Source of the DNA: Methanomassiliicoccales archaeon LGM-RCC1
GTDB lineage: Archaea; Thermoplasmatota; Thermoplasmata; Methanomassiliicoccales; Methanomethylophilaceae
Reading direction: 5' to 3'
DNA length: 64,000 bases
Assembly (NCBI GenBank): GCA_030168575.1
Contig: CP115555.1
Location: 248,001 to 312,000 of the forward strand
Shown: positions 42,892-51,162 of the stretch, piece after piece
Layout of the letters: every line of letters starts with the position of its first letter
Numbering within the stretch: position 1 is the first letter of the stretch
Position numbers and translations under genes: made by a program
The notes under the pieces: model-generated
Told to the model about the DNA's origin: nothing
What the model saw: only the letters and a program-made list of their open reading frames with translations
Databases searched by the model: none

Positions 42892-43455
42892 TTGCACATA
42901 ACCGGATTCTCAAGGATCGACACGGTCACCGTACCCGACAAGTTCATGGCGGTCATCCATCTGTCCGAGGACGGTGAAGAGGCCGACACTGATCAGATCA
43001 GAACGACATTGGAAACGGACAAGGAATCCTTGGACTACCTTGGTGTCGATTCTGATTCCGATCCCCTGTCTTCGCATGACACCTACAAGCTCATCAAATC
43101 CGTGAAACCTAGAGGCATGAAAGTGCTGATCGTCACGGACGGACGCGACCCTTCGATATTGGATGATCTGGTAGGTGCTGGCTATGTGCATGCGGCGAAC
43201 ATCCTCATAGGCAAATCGCTCACTGATGAACAGAAGGATTGCATCGAGATCCTGAAGGACAACGGATGCAAGTTCGCCATTACACTGAACGCCAAGGAAC
43301 ACGATGCCGACAGCGTCAAGGCCGTTGGCGATCAATGCAAAGGATGCTCCATGATCGTCCTCAGACAGGATCGGAAGGATCCCCTGAAGAAGAGCGAGAT
43401 GTCCTCCCTGGTTTCAGCTGCCAAAGGCTGCACTTGGAACGTCAAGACGAACTGA
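42892..43455 (+). CDS. Radical-SAM-activase-like protein lacking the cluster cysteines
   Basis: From a TTG start one base after the previous stop, the 187-residue protein begins ITGFSRIDTVTVPDKFMAVIHL. This resembles the opening of pyruvate-formate-lyase or anaerobic ribonucleotide reductase activases (G-x-x-x-x-S-x-V-D-x-P-G-K-x-A-x-x-x-F). A matching later order appears in LIKSVKPRGMKVLIVTDGRDPSILDDLV and YVHAANILIG. The CX3CX2C cluster motif and the GGEP motif are absent. A degenerate barrel is inferred; identity is tentative. Last gene of the four-gene run. Confidence 0.4.
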   Translation: MHITGFSRIDTVTVPDKFMAVIHLSEDGEEADTDQIRTTLETDKESLDYLGVDSDSDPLSSHDTYKLIKSVKPRGMKVLIVTDGRDPSILDDLVGAGYVHAANILIGKSLTDEQKDCIEILKDNGCKFAITLNAKEHDADSVKAVGDQCKGCSMIVLRQDRKDPLKKSEMSSLVSAAKGCTWNVKTN

Positions 43456-44856
43456 TCAACTGTGGAATGCGTCGAGGCTCACCGTGCATGCGGGCCTGAT
43501 CGTCCTGCTGCTCTCGTTGACATACTTCACAGGGACGTCAGCATCCTTGTTGAAGCGGTCGATGACCTTGGCATCCTTGGAGAATATTCCTGCAGAAAGA
43601 CCGCATTCGGTGTTCTCCAGCTCCTCGAACATCTTGTCCACTGAATCCACTACCATCACGTTGAGAATGGGCAGTCCGGAATCCATGTAGTTGAGGTCGT
43701 CCTCCTCGAACAGCCCGCTTACCACGATGGGCGCCACATAATTCTCGGGGAGTTCCTTGGAGACCGGTGCCGCCTTCGCTATGGTGAACGGCAGGAGCTC
43801 CGTCGCCTTCGCCTTGAACTTCTCGGCGGATTCATCGTTGATGACGGGCCCGGTGTATGCTGTGTCGTTCACAGGATCGTCGACCTTCAGGTCCTTCATG
43901 AACACGGATATGACCTCGTTGAACTTCGCCTGGTCGTCACGGGTGATGATGACCTTCGAGCACGAGTACAGGCGCTGTCCGGTGTAAGAGAACGCCGAAT
44001 CGATGATGTTCCTGACCGTGGCCTTCATGTCGGAGGGCCTGTAGATCAATGCGGGATTCATTCCCTTGATCTCGTTGACGAACCTGATCTCATCGTCCAC
44101 CTGGAGGAACATGAGGTTCTCCAGCCTGTCGCCGGATCCCGATGCCACGATACCCGCCAAGCGCATGTCGTTGGCCAAAGCCTCGGTTGAGTACTCCTTC
44201 CTGTCCACGATGAGGTTCAGGACCCCCGCGGGAAGGTTGTACTTCTCCATGAGGTTGTAGAACATGTGTGCCGGCATTGGCGCATATCTGGAAGGGTTCA
44301 TGACGACTGTGTTCCCTGCCACCATCGCGGCCACCGAATAGGCGACGGGAGATGCGAATGGGGAGTTGTGGGCGGTGATGACTGCCCATACGCCCAAGGG
44401 ACTCTTCCTTCCGATCTTGGCAGCATCCTCTAGGATCTTCTCTATGGCGACGATGGCGGAGTCCACCTCAGCAAGGGCATCCTCGCGGACCATTCCAGTG
44501 CTCACGGTGATCGCTGCCGCATAATGTTCCCTCCTGGCCTTCAGGACTCCAGGCAGGGCCTTGAAGTACCCGATCCTCTCCTCCGCGGACTTCTTACTCC
44601 ACTGCTCGAAAGCTTTGGATGCAGCGGTGACGGCCTCCTCCATGGTCCCCTCCTCGGGCTCCTGGAAGATCCCGTACTCGATGGTGGGATCGATGGGGCT
44701 GGAGATCTTGAACTCATGCCCAGAGGCTATCTTCAGTCCGCCGAAGTAATTCGGATAATCCTTCTTCTCGGCGCTGAGGATGATCATGATCTCCTGCTCG
44801 TACTGCCTGCCTTCTTCCGTGGTCTGAAAATCGGGAACGTCTGCCATGATGGACAT
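43456..44856 (-). CDS. Aldehyde-dehydrogenase homologue without the catalytic cysteine
   Basis: The 466-residue protein has the ALDH fold sequence order: VWAVITAHNSPFASPVAYSVAA, NTVVMNPSRYAPMPAH, LPAGVLNLIV, IVASGSGDR, EIKGMNPALI, SAFSYTGQRLYSCSKVII and a C-terminal YVNESSRTIRP. It is closest in layout to pyrroline-5-carboxylate dehydrogenases, where the nucleophile sits in GQKCSA. Here that cysteine is leucine (GQRLYS), with a cysteine three residues later, and the cofactor lysine of KPS is asparagine. The general base glutamate is kept. ATG 44856 is preferred over an upstream in-frame start because it sits near a TATA-like tract. Confidence 0.7.
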   Translation of the reverse strand: MSIMADVPDFQTTEEGRQYEQEIMIILSAEKKDYPNYFGGLKIASGHEFKISSPIDPTIEYGIFQEPEEGTMEEAVTAASKAFEQWSKKSAEERIGYFKALPGVLKARREHYAAAITVSTGMVREDALAEVDSAIVAIEKILEDAAKIGRKSPLGVWAVITAHNSPFASPVAYSVAAMVAGNTVVMNPSRYAPMPAHMFYNLMEKYNLPAGVLNLIVDRKEYSTEALANDMRLAGIVASGSGDRLENLMFLQVDDEIRFVNEIKGMNPALIYRPSDMKATVRNIIDSAFSYTGQRLYSCSKVIITRDDQAKFNEVISVFMKDLKVDDPVNDTAYTGPVINDESAEKFKAKATELLPFTIAKAAPVSKELPENYVAPIVVSGLFEEDDLNYMDSGLPILNVMVVDSVDKMFEELENTECGLSAGIFSKDAKVIDRFNKDADVPVKYVNESSRTIRPACTVSLDAFHS

Positions 44857-44913
44857 CGATAGGACTAGTTCGCAATTAAGGTTGCGGTCAGTATTTCTGG
44901 ACAAAAGATACTA

Positions 44914-44989
44914 TGGTGGACCCGGCCGGATTTGAACCGGCGACCTCCGCCGTGTGAAGGCGACGTCATAACCCCTAGACCACGAGTCC
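44914..44989 (-). tRNA. tRNA-Val (anticodon CAC)
   Basis: On the minus strand the acceptor stem is GGACTCG with CGGGTCC, discriminator A and encoded CCA. The anticodon loop is TCGCC-TTCACAC-GGCGG (anticodon CAC) and the T loop has GTTCAAATC. A TATA box (TTATATAC) lies near 45012-45022. Confidence 0.93.
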
Positions 44990-45363
44990 GTTGGAAATCC
45001 TCAACATATCGCCGTATATAATCATTGAGTGAAGGAAGTATGGGAGAGAAACGCGGATGGAAAGTGGTAAGGAAAGGAGGAATAAACCACCCGCGTTCTC
45101 CAACATCCGCCATCTTTGTCTATGGATACATCGATGGATGGATGTATAATCCCATTACAACACTACAGGTATATAAAACAATCTTAGCGATAAAGAAAAT
45201 AATGTACAAAAGTGAGTAATTTATTTTCTGATGGATAGTAAACCATGTATCCAATGCATCCAAAGTCAACGGGGCTTTACGACCTAGGGGAAGAAACAAG
45301 GTAGGAAAGTGTATCCATCCGAAAAATGCATAGGAAGATCAAGAAAAAGACTATGACAAAAGA
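44990..45363. other. AT-rich spacer between two tRNA-Val genes
   Basis: No convincing gene is present. A 64-codon open frame at 45025-45219 has no homology-like features. The stretch is rich in ATGGAT/ATCCAT words, for example TATGGATACATCGATGGATG near 45120 and GTATCCAATGCATCC near 45250, and has clearly lower GC than its surroundings. The TATA box for tRNA-Val(CAC) lies at its left end. Confidence 0.4.
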
Positions 45364-45439
45364 TGGTGGACCCGGCCGGGATTGAACCGGCGACCTTCGC
45401 CTTGTAAGGGCGACGTCATAACCACTAGACCACGAGTCC
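45364..45439 (-). tRNA. tRNA-Val (anticodon TAC)
   Basis: On the minus strand the acceptor stem is GGACTCG with CGGGTCC, discriminator A and encoded CCA. The anticodon stem-loop is TCGCC-CTTACAA-GGCGA (anticodon TAC). It is nearly identical to the tRNA-Val(CAC) gene 375 bases away, suggesting duplication. TATA box TTTTTATATC near 45457-45468. Confidence 0.93.
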
Positions 45440-45520
45440 GCAAAGACACCTAAGCTACTTTTGATATAAAAACAGCGAGGACTACGTTTATTATTCAGAG
45501 TCCGCTTTCAGAGACCAGTT

Positions 45521-45592
45521 GCGATAGTGGTCCAACGGCTATGATCGGTGCTTCCCAAGCACCTGACCCGGGTTCGACTCCCGGCTATCGCA
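45521..45592 (+). tRNA. tRNA-Gly (anticodon CCC)
   Basis: The acceptor stem is GCGATAG with CTATCGC and discriminator A; the anticodon stem-loop is GGTGC-TTCCCAA-GCACC (anticodon CCC); the T arm contains GGTTCGACTCC. CCA is not encoded. A TATA-like TTTATTA lies about 30 bases upstream. rtcA begins 54 bases downstream on the same strand. Confidence 0.93.
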
Positions 45593-45645
45593 CTCATACC
45601 ATCCCAAGCGATGATTTTTCTAAAAGATTCCCATATGGTATCATC

Positions 45646-46701
45646 ATGACGGTCCTGGAAATCGACGGTTCGAGAGGCGAAGGTGGGGGACAGATGGTCC
45701 GCACCTCTGTAGCCATGGCTACCGTCACCGGGATCACCACGCATCTCACCCGTATCAGGGAGAACAGGCCTACCAACGGACTGTCCAAGCAGCACTGCGC
45801 TGCGGTGGACGCCGTGGCCCAGATGGCCGGATCCACCGTTGAGGGCAACACCATAGGCTCGCGCGAGCTTCTTTTCACGCCCGGCAACGAGCACAAGTAC
45901 GACATCGAGATGAACATCGGAACGGCCGGAAGCCTGAGTCTGGTCCTGCAGGCCATGATGCTTGCCGGAAGGAACCACAGGAAGAGGCTCACCGTGGACA
46001 TAAGCGGAGGGACCAATGTCATGTGGGCGCCTCCTATCGACTCGTATCAGACCCTTCTCTTCCCTCTGATGAGGAGGATGGGCATCGAGGCGAACGTCAA
46101 GATCATCGACCGCGGATTCTACCCCCAGGGCGGAGGCCGCGTCATCACCACGCTGGACCCCATCGACACGATCAAGCCCCTGGACATCGTGGATCTCGGA
46201 GAGCTCAAGAGCATCAAGGGAATCTGTTTCAGCCAGCGTCTGCCGGATTGGATAAACAAGGATATGATCCAAAGCTGCCAGAAGACGCTTGCTCCCTATG
46301 CGGACGTCGAGTTCGACATCCAGAAGACCGATGGGGACTCCCGCGGTGCAGGTATCGTGCTCACCGCAGAGTTCGAGAACGGACTGCTGGGCAGCAACGC
46401 ACTGACATCCCGCGGACACACCGCCGACAAGGCCGGGGAGGATGCTGCTGCCGACCTCATCAGGGAGATGACCAGCGGAGCCACCATGGATGTCCACACC
46501 GCAGACCAGGTCCTCCCCTACATGGCGATGGCCCAGGGCAAGAGCGGATTCAGCGTTTCCAGGATCAGCAAGCACCTGCTCAGCCAGATGGACACCTTGG
46601 AATCATTCCTGGACGTCAAGTTCGGCGTCGAGAGGAAGGACAACGTCTACAGGTTCACCGTCACCCCTGGCGAGAACAACAAAGCACTCGTCCCCAGATG
46701 A
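45646..46701 (+). CDS. rtcA: RNA 3'-terminal phosphate cyclase
   Basis: ATP-dependent conversion of an RNA 3'-phosphate to a 2',3'-cyclic phosphate. The 351-residue protein begins VLEIDGSRGEGGGQMVRTSVA and has GTAGSLSLVLQAMM, FYPQGGGRVI, AGEDAAADLIREM and the C-terminal HTADQVLPYMAMA, whose histidine is the AMP-accepting residue of the family. The upstream in-frame ATG at 45541 lies inside tRNA-Gly and is rejected. Confidence 0.94.
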   Translation: MTVLEIDGSRGEGGGQMVRTSVAMATVTGITTHLTRIRENRPTNGLSKQHCAAVDAVAQMAGSTVEGNTIGSRELLFTPGNEHKYDIEMNIGTAGSLSLVLQAMMLAGRNHRKRLTVDISGGTNVMWAPPIDSYQTLLFPLMRRMGIEANVKIIDRGFYPQGGGRVITTLDPIDTIKPLDIVDLGELKSIKGICFSQRLPDWINKDMIQSCQKTLAPYADVEFDIQKTDGDSRGAGIVLTAEFENGLLGSNALTSRGHTADKAGEDAAADLIREMTSGATMDVHTADQVLPYMAMAQGKSGFSVSRISKHLLSQMDTLESFLDVKFGVERKDNVYRFTVTPGENNKALVPR

Positions 46702-46746
46702 ACGGATTTATAGCCCGTTGTTCATGCATTTATCGGTAGGGTATCG

Positions 46747-47379
46747 ATGAGACCGTTCATCCACGTCAACTGCGCAATGTCGGCCGACGGCAAACTGGCC
46801 GGGGACGACCGCACACAGGTCCGCATATCTTCGGACGAGGACAAGACCAGGGTGAAGGGGCTCAGGAAGCAGTACGACTCCATTCTTGTCGGAGTCGGGA
46901 CGGTCATAGCGGACGATCCTCACCTGACCCTCAAGGACAGGGACTACGATACCAACCCCATACGCATAGTCCTCGACCCTCATGGAAGGACCCCCGATGA
47001 TGCTCAGGTCCTCAACGACAGAGCACCGACGGTCATGGTCACACTAGAGGGCTGCGAAAGGTCGTGGAACTGCGACGAGATCATCCGTGCTGGCACAGAA
47101 TCCATAGACCTGGAGAAGGTCATGACTGAACTGGCCGAGATGGGCATCGAGAACATCCTCGTCGAAGGCGGCGGGAAGACCATCGCATCGTTCTTCAAGG
47201 CCAAGATGGTGGACCGCTACACCGTGTTCGTCGGAGGGCTGATAATCGGAGGCAAGGATGCCCCCACGCCCTGCGACGGTGACGGATGGGTGACCGAGAA
47301 CGGAATCAAGATGACCCTGGAAGACTGCGAGATGCTCGGCAACGGGGCCTTACTGACCTTCAAACCCCTCTTCCAGTAA
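46747..47379 (+). CDS. arfC: 2,5-diamino-6-ribosylaminopyrimidinone 5'-phosphate reductase
   Basis: RibD-C/Rib7-like NADPH-dependent reductase for riboflavin and F420 synthesis. The 210-residue protein has PFIHVNCAMSADGKLAGDD, the YDSILVGVGTVIADDPHLT motif, PIRIVLDPHGRTP and the NADPH-site GIENILVEGGGKTIASFF. Short single-domain length matches the archaeal enzyme, with no deaminase domain. Its 3' end overlaps the convergent regulator gene by 30 bases. Confidence 0.92.
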   Translation: MRPFIHVNCAMSADGKLAGDDRTQVRISSDEDKTRVKGLRKQYDSILVGVGTVIADDPHLTLKDRDYDTNPIRIVLDPHGRTPDDAQVLNDRAPTVMVTLEGCERSWNCDEIIRAGTESIDLEKVMTELAEMGIENILVEGGGKTIASFFKAKMVDRYTVFVGGLIIGGKDAPTPCDGDGWVTENGIKMTLEDCEMLGNGALLTFKPLFQ

Positions 47380-48132
47380 CGGGATCTTGTGCATCCTGGG
47401 CTCAAGGACGAAACGGAGATAGTTGAAGTCTGTTCCGAACACCTCGCTGCTCACCATCTCATGGGGCTTGCCCGTTGCATCCTCCAGGATCTTGCAGAAG
47501 AAGCTGGCTGCGTACATTATCATGCAGTTCGCGGAGCCTTCCGTCAGAGGAATGCTGTTCTTGATGATGATCGTCAGAGGCTTGACGGAGTAGATGCTGG
47601 CCTCTCCGAATCCCATCTTCTTGAGGTACTCGCGGGCGTTGCCTATGGTCTCCTCCAGATCCTTCCCGGTCAACGATCCCGACAGGGATGCACCGTGGAT
47701 GAACCCGAGTATCCTGGCCATCGGGTCCACGTTGAGACCGACTCCGTCGAATCCGAGGAAGACGAACCAAGGCATAGCCTTGAGCATCATCTCTGGATCC
47801 TTGGCAACATTGCCCAGGATACCGAACGCCAGGTCCCTTGATTCATCGGACGAGGGAACAGACTTTCCGAATGGCAGCGAGATCAGGGAGTAGTACTTCT
47901 TCCTATTATCCTGAAGATCGTCATGGACCGAGATCAGCTTGTCCTCCACCATGGAATCCAGGTGGACCGATATCGTAGACTGTGCCTTCGATACCTTCTT
48001 CGAGAGTTCGGTGAGCGAGAGGTCCCCCTCTGAAAGCTCATGCAGGATCTTCAGCTTGACATCGCTGGATACCTGCACCGCCCCCTCTGAAGTGATATAC
48101 AACTCGAAGTACTTCGAATTATCCTCTGCCAT
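47350..48132 (-). CDS. ArsR-type regulator with a V4R-like sensor domain
   Basis: The 260-residue protein has an N-terminal winged helix (VSSDVKLKILHELSEGDLSLTELSKKVSKAQSTISVHLDSMVEDKLI) and a C-terminal half (about 95-250) similar in length and style to 4-vinyl-reductase (V4R) domains: GFIHGASLSGSLTG, MGFGEASIYSV, ANCMIMYAASFFCKILEDATG. This is the architecture of the methanogen redox regulator MsvR, though its specific cysteine motifs are not clear here. A strong TATA box (TTATATATAC, about 48155-48163) predicts a leaderless start at 48132. Confidence 0.65.
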   Translation of the reverse strand: MAEDNSKYFELYITSEGAVQVSSDVKLKILHELSEGDLSLTELSKKVSKAQSTISVHLDSMVEDKLISVHDDLQDNRKKYYSLISLPFGKSVPSSDESRDLAFGILGNVAKDPEMMLKAMPWFVFLGFDGVGLNVDPMARILGFIHGASLSGSLTGKDLEETIGNAREYLKKMGFGEASIYSVKPLTIIIKNSIPLTEGSANCMIMYAASFFCKILEDATGKPHEMVSSEVFGTDFNYLRFVLEPRMHKIPLLEEGFEGQ

Positions 48133-48200
48133 AAAAGTCCGTATGCGGTTCGTATATATAAGTTTCGCTAAGACAATTCATAACTTTTGTATATTCACGA
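48133..48200. promoter_or_regulatory. Divergent promoters of the ArsR/V4R regulator and mtnA
   Basis: On the minus strand TTATATATAC faces the regulator; on the plus strand TTGTATATTC (about 48186-48195) faces mtnA. The two TATA elements are about 30 bases apart, so regulator binding could control both directions. Confidence 0.5.
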
Positions 48201-48225
48201 ATGAATGGCCGAGACAGGTGCGCCA

Positions 48226-49224
48226 ATGAAGGCAACGGTTAACGGGAAAGTATGCGATATCAGGGCCGTTTGGTTCGAGAACGGAAAAGTCAGGATGATC
48301 GATCAGAGGGAACTCCCTGCAGAGATTGTCCTTGTCGACTTCGATAACTATCTGAACATCGCAGAGGCCATCAGGAACATGACGACCCGCGGAGCCCCCT
48401 CGATCGGAGCCACTGCAGCGTACGGCATGTGCATGGCAGCCCTGAAGGGATGCGATCTGGACAAAGCGGCCAAGGACATCAAGGCCGCCAGACCCACCGC
48501 CAACGACCTGTTCTATGCTGTCGACTACATGTACAAGGAGCTGAAGGACGGGAAGGATCCCGTCGAAGCCGCCGACGGATACGCGCAGATGATGGTCGAC
48601 AAGTGCACCAAGATCGGCGAGTACGGAGCGGAGCTCATCAAGGACGGAATGAAGCTCATGACTCACTGCAACGCAGGAGCACTGGCCACCGTCGATGTCG
48701 GTACCGCCCTCGCACCCATGAGGAAGGCCCACGAACAGGGCAAGAAGTTCTTCGTATACGCATCAGAGACCAGACCCCGTCTGCAGGGCATGCAGCTCAC
48801 CGCATGGGAGCTCAACCAGGAAGGAATAGACCATGCCATCATCCCCGACGGAGCCTCAGCGTACTACATGTCGCAGGGAGTCGACATGATCATCACCGGA
48901 GCGGACAGGATCGCCAAGAACGGCGACTTCGCCAACAAGATAGGGACCTTCGACAAGGCCATCGTCGCCAAGCACTTCGGCATTCCCTTCTACGTCGCCG
49001 CTCCCATCTCCACATTCGATTTCAAAACCAAGACCGGCAAGGACATCGTCATCGAGCAGAGGTCCGAGACCGAGGTCACGATGGTCAAGGACATCAGGAT
49101 CGCTCCGGTCGGCTCTAAAGCGCTCAACCCAGCGTTCGACGTCACCCCTGCGGAGCTGGTCACGGGATTCATCACCGAGAAGGGAATATTGAAACCCGAA
49201 GAGATCCATATGGTGAAGCAATGA
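48226..49224 (+). CDS. mtnA: S-methyl-5-thioribose-1-phosphate / 5-deoxyribose-1-phosphate isomerase
   Basis: Aldose-ketose isomerase of the eIF2B-like fold, 332 residues. NMTTRGAPSIGATAAYGMCMA, the catalytic cysteine in MTHCNAGALATVD, ASETRPRLQGMQLTAWEL and the catalytic aspartate in ITGADRIAKNGDFANKIGT are all as in MtnA. With the class II aldolase that overlaps it by ATGA, it forms the shunt that turns methylthioribose or deoxyribose 1-phosphate into DHAP and an aldehyde. The ATG at 48226 fits the TATA position better than 48205, which would lie upstream of the predicted transcript start. Confidence 0.9.
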   Translation: MKATVNGKVCDIRAVWFENGKVRMIDQRELPAEIVLVDFDNYLNIAEAIRNMTTRGAPSIGATAAYGMCMAALKGCDLDKAAKDIKAARPTANDLFYAVDYMYKELKDGKDPVEAADGYAQMMVDKCTKIGEYGAELIKDGMKLMTHCNAGALATVDVGTALAPMRKAHEQGKKFFVYASETRPRLQGMQLTAWELNQEGIDHAIIPDGASAYYMSQGVDMIITGADRIAKNGDFANKIGTFDKAIVAKHFGIPFYVAAPISTFDFKTKTGKDIVIEQRSETEVTMVKDIRIAPVGSKALNPAFDVTPAELVTGFITEKGILKPEEIHMVKQ

Positions 49225-49829
49225 ACGAGAGATACGCCAGACAGGAGCTCGTCAAGATCTGCAAGCTGCTCTACGACAGACAGCTCACGGTATCCGCCGG
49301 AGGGAACATGAGCGTCAGGATCAACGATTCCGAGGTGCTCATAACCCCGTCGGGAAGGAACAAGGGCATGCTGGAGCCCGAGGACATGGTCCTCATCGAC
49401 TCCAAGGGAAAGGTGCTCTCCGATGGCAAGCCCTCGATAGAGCACAAGTTCCATCTGGCCCTCTACAACATGAATCTGGACACCAATGCGATTGTCCACT
49501 GCCATCCGCTCCACTGCGTCGCTCTCGCTGTCAAGGGACAGAAGATCAAGAGCAACATCACCCCTGAGGGAGTGCTTCTGCTGGGAGACGTGCCGATGAT
49601 CGGCTACTACACCCCCGGATCCAAGAAGCTGGTCGATGCGGTGGCCGAGTACGGGCACTGCAAGGCCATGCTCATGGAGAGGCACGGCGCCCTCACTCAG
49701 GGACGCACCCTCGAGGAGGCCTACAACAGGATGGAGGAACTGGAATTCCAGGCAAGACTCCAGCTCCTCTGCGGCGACGATGTCACCGACCTCCCCAAGA
49801 GGGAGATAACCAAACTTTCCAAGATGTGA
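49221..49829 (+). CDS. Class II aldolase (fuculose-phosphate-aldolase family)
   Basis: Zinc-dependent aldolase, 202 residues: TVSAGGNMSVRINDSEVLITPSG, catalytic glutamate in KPSIEHKFHLALY, zinc histidines in VHCHPLHCVALAV and a third in MERHGALTQGRTLEEAY. Placed directly after mtnA, it probably cleaves 5-deoxyribulose or methylthioribulose 1-phosphate. In methanogens this aldolase can supply lactaldehyde for coenzyme F420; choice of substrate is inference. Confidence 0.87.
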   Translation: MNERYARQELVKICKLLYDRQLTVSAGGNMSVRINDSEVLITPSGRNKGMLEPEDMVLIDSKGKVLSDGKPSIEHKFHLALYNMNLDTNAIVHCHPLHCVALAVKGQKIKSNITPEGVLLLGDVPMIGYYTPGSKKLVDAVAEYGHCKAMLMERHGALTQGRTLEEAYNRMEELEFQARLQLLCGDDVTDLPKREITKLSKM

Positions 49830-49833
49830 TAAC

Positions 49834-50916
49834 ATGGCGATACTGGTCACCAAGTGGTTCGGAGTTTTCCTCATCGATGAGAGATCACACAGCATCGTTG
49901 ACAAGAGGCTGATGCCCAAGGACGCACAGGTGGTCGCTGAGAAGCTCGCCGCCGTCCAGAGAGGAGGCATCCTCGATGAGGAGAGGGAGCTCGCTGCGAA
50001 GGTATCTGAGAAGCTCATGGTCGGGGACAGGAGACAATCCGAACTCGGTAAGCCTGAGCTGTTCGACTCATCGTTCCTCACCCCTCAGAAGTTCGGATAC
50101 GACGATGCGTTCATGCACGAGGTCATGATGGGCCTCGGGAAGCTCAGGACATCCGAACCCGTCCCCAGGGACAAGAACCTGGTCCAAGCGATCAGGAACC
50201 TGGACGACCAGATCGCCACGATCAACCTCTACAACGAGAGGCTCCACGAGTGGTACGGGATGCACTTCCCCGAGCTCGCTGACTACGCCAAGGACTCGAA
50301 GTACGCTGACCTCATCGCAAGATACGGCGACAGGGATGCTATCATCGAGGAGCTGGGCATCGACATACAATCGATAGGTGCGGACTTCAACGACAACGAC
50401 ATGCGCGCCGTCATGGACCTGGCCGACACGCTATACCGCCTATACGATGACGAGGAGCGCACCGAGGCCTACATCCAGGAGATCGTGGAGGAGACCTGTC
50501 CGAACATGTGCGCCATAGTCGGAGGGCCTCTGGCGGCAAGGTTGATCTCGCTGTCTGGAGGACTCGAGAGACTCTCCACACTTCCCTCTTCCACGGTCCA
50601 GCTGCTGGGAGCGGAGAGGGCGATGTTCAGACATCTGAAGTCCGGCAAGAAGGGCCCTAAGCACGGTATCATCTACCAGCATCCTGAGGTCCACAAGGCC
50701 CCCTACTGGCAGAGAGGCAACATAGCCCGTGCGTTGGCAGGGAAGATCCTCATCGCCGCGAAGGTCGATCAATACCACGGGGAATTCTGCGGCGACGATC
50801 TGAACAAGGAATTTATGGCGAGGGTCGAGGACATCAAGCGCAGGTATCCCGATCCGCCCAAGGTCCCCGAAAAGAAGAACAAGCGCAAGAACCGGGGAAA
50901 ACTGAGAAGGCGCTGA
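49834..50916 (+). CDS. nop5: Archaeal Nop5/Nop56 C/D-box RNP core protein
   Basis: Scaffold of the 2'-O-methylation C/D box RNP. The 360-residue protein has an N-terminal domain, coiled coil (about 120-230) and the Nop domain with CPNMCAIVGGPLAARLISLSGGLERLSTLPSSTVQLLGAE and HGIIYQHPEVHKAPYWQRGNIARALAGKILIAAKVD. It ends in a basic tail (KKNKRKNRGKLRRR). Fibrillarin is usually adjacent in archaea but does not follow here; nop5 appears to be co-transcribed with mtnA and the aldolase (4-base gap). Confidence 0.93.
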   Translation: MAILVTKWFGVFLIDERSHSIVDKRLMPKDAQVVAEKLAAVQRGGILDEERELAAKVSEKLMVGDRRQSELGKPELFDSSFLTPQKFGYDDAFMHEVMMGLGKLRTSEPVPRDKNLVQAIRNLDDQIATINLYNERLHEWYGMHFPELADYAKDSKYADLIARYGDRDAIIEELGIDIQSIGADFNDNDMRAVMDLADTLYRLYDDEERTEAYIQEIVEETCPNMCAIVGGPLAARLISLSGGLERLSTLPSSTVQLLGAERAMFRHLKSGKKGPKHGIIYQHPEVHKAPYWQRGNIARALAGKILIAAKVDQYHGEFCGDDLNKEFMARVEDIKRRYPDPPKVPEKKNKRKNRGKLRRR

Positions 50917-50919
50917 TTT

Positions 50920-50949
50920 ACTTACTATTTTTTCGAGAATATAGTAAGT
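50920..50949 (+). terminator. Inverted repeat with T-run after nop5
   Basis: ACTTACTAT and ATAGTAAGT form a perfect 9-base stem around a loop containing six Ts, beginning just after the nop5 stop. The rest of 50950-51120 shows no gene. Confidence 0.4.
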
Positions 50950-51124
50950 TGGTCAATTCCCCGTCACGTTTCTTACTAAAAAATCGGGAAAGAGGTACGA
51001 ATTACCGGCATCTTCCATCTTAACGTCGATAGATGCATGCAGAAAGGAAGGCCGAACAGAGCTCCTCATCATCGATCCGACCCAGACCGTTCATGTAATT
51101 CGACCGTCATTAACGCGCGCATAA

Positions 51125-51135
51125 CATTATAATTA
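51125..51135 (+). promoter_or_regulatory. TATA box of the aIF5A-speB operon
   Basis: ACATTATAATT predicts transcription from about 51155. The coding start at 51267 then leaves an unusually long leader of about 110 bases for this genome. Confidence 0.5.
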
Positions 51136-51162
51136 CAGACGGCATCCTGGAAGCCAGATAAC

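Noticed and set aside
45025-45219. 64-codon open frame between the tRNA-Val genes
   Set aside because: Low-GC spacer, no ribosome-binding site, no family features, and it lies in a region of simple ATGGAT-type words.
45001-45363. CRISPR array or integration site between tRNA genes
   Set aside because: The ATGGAT/ATCCAT words are not evenly spaced and there are no repeat-spacer units; no integrase is present.
44914-45439. Tandem tRNA-Val genes as a signature of a mobile island
   Set aside because: Both genes are intact with separate TATA boxes and different anticodons, and the flanks carry ordinary chromosomal genes. Simple duplication explains them.
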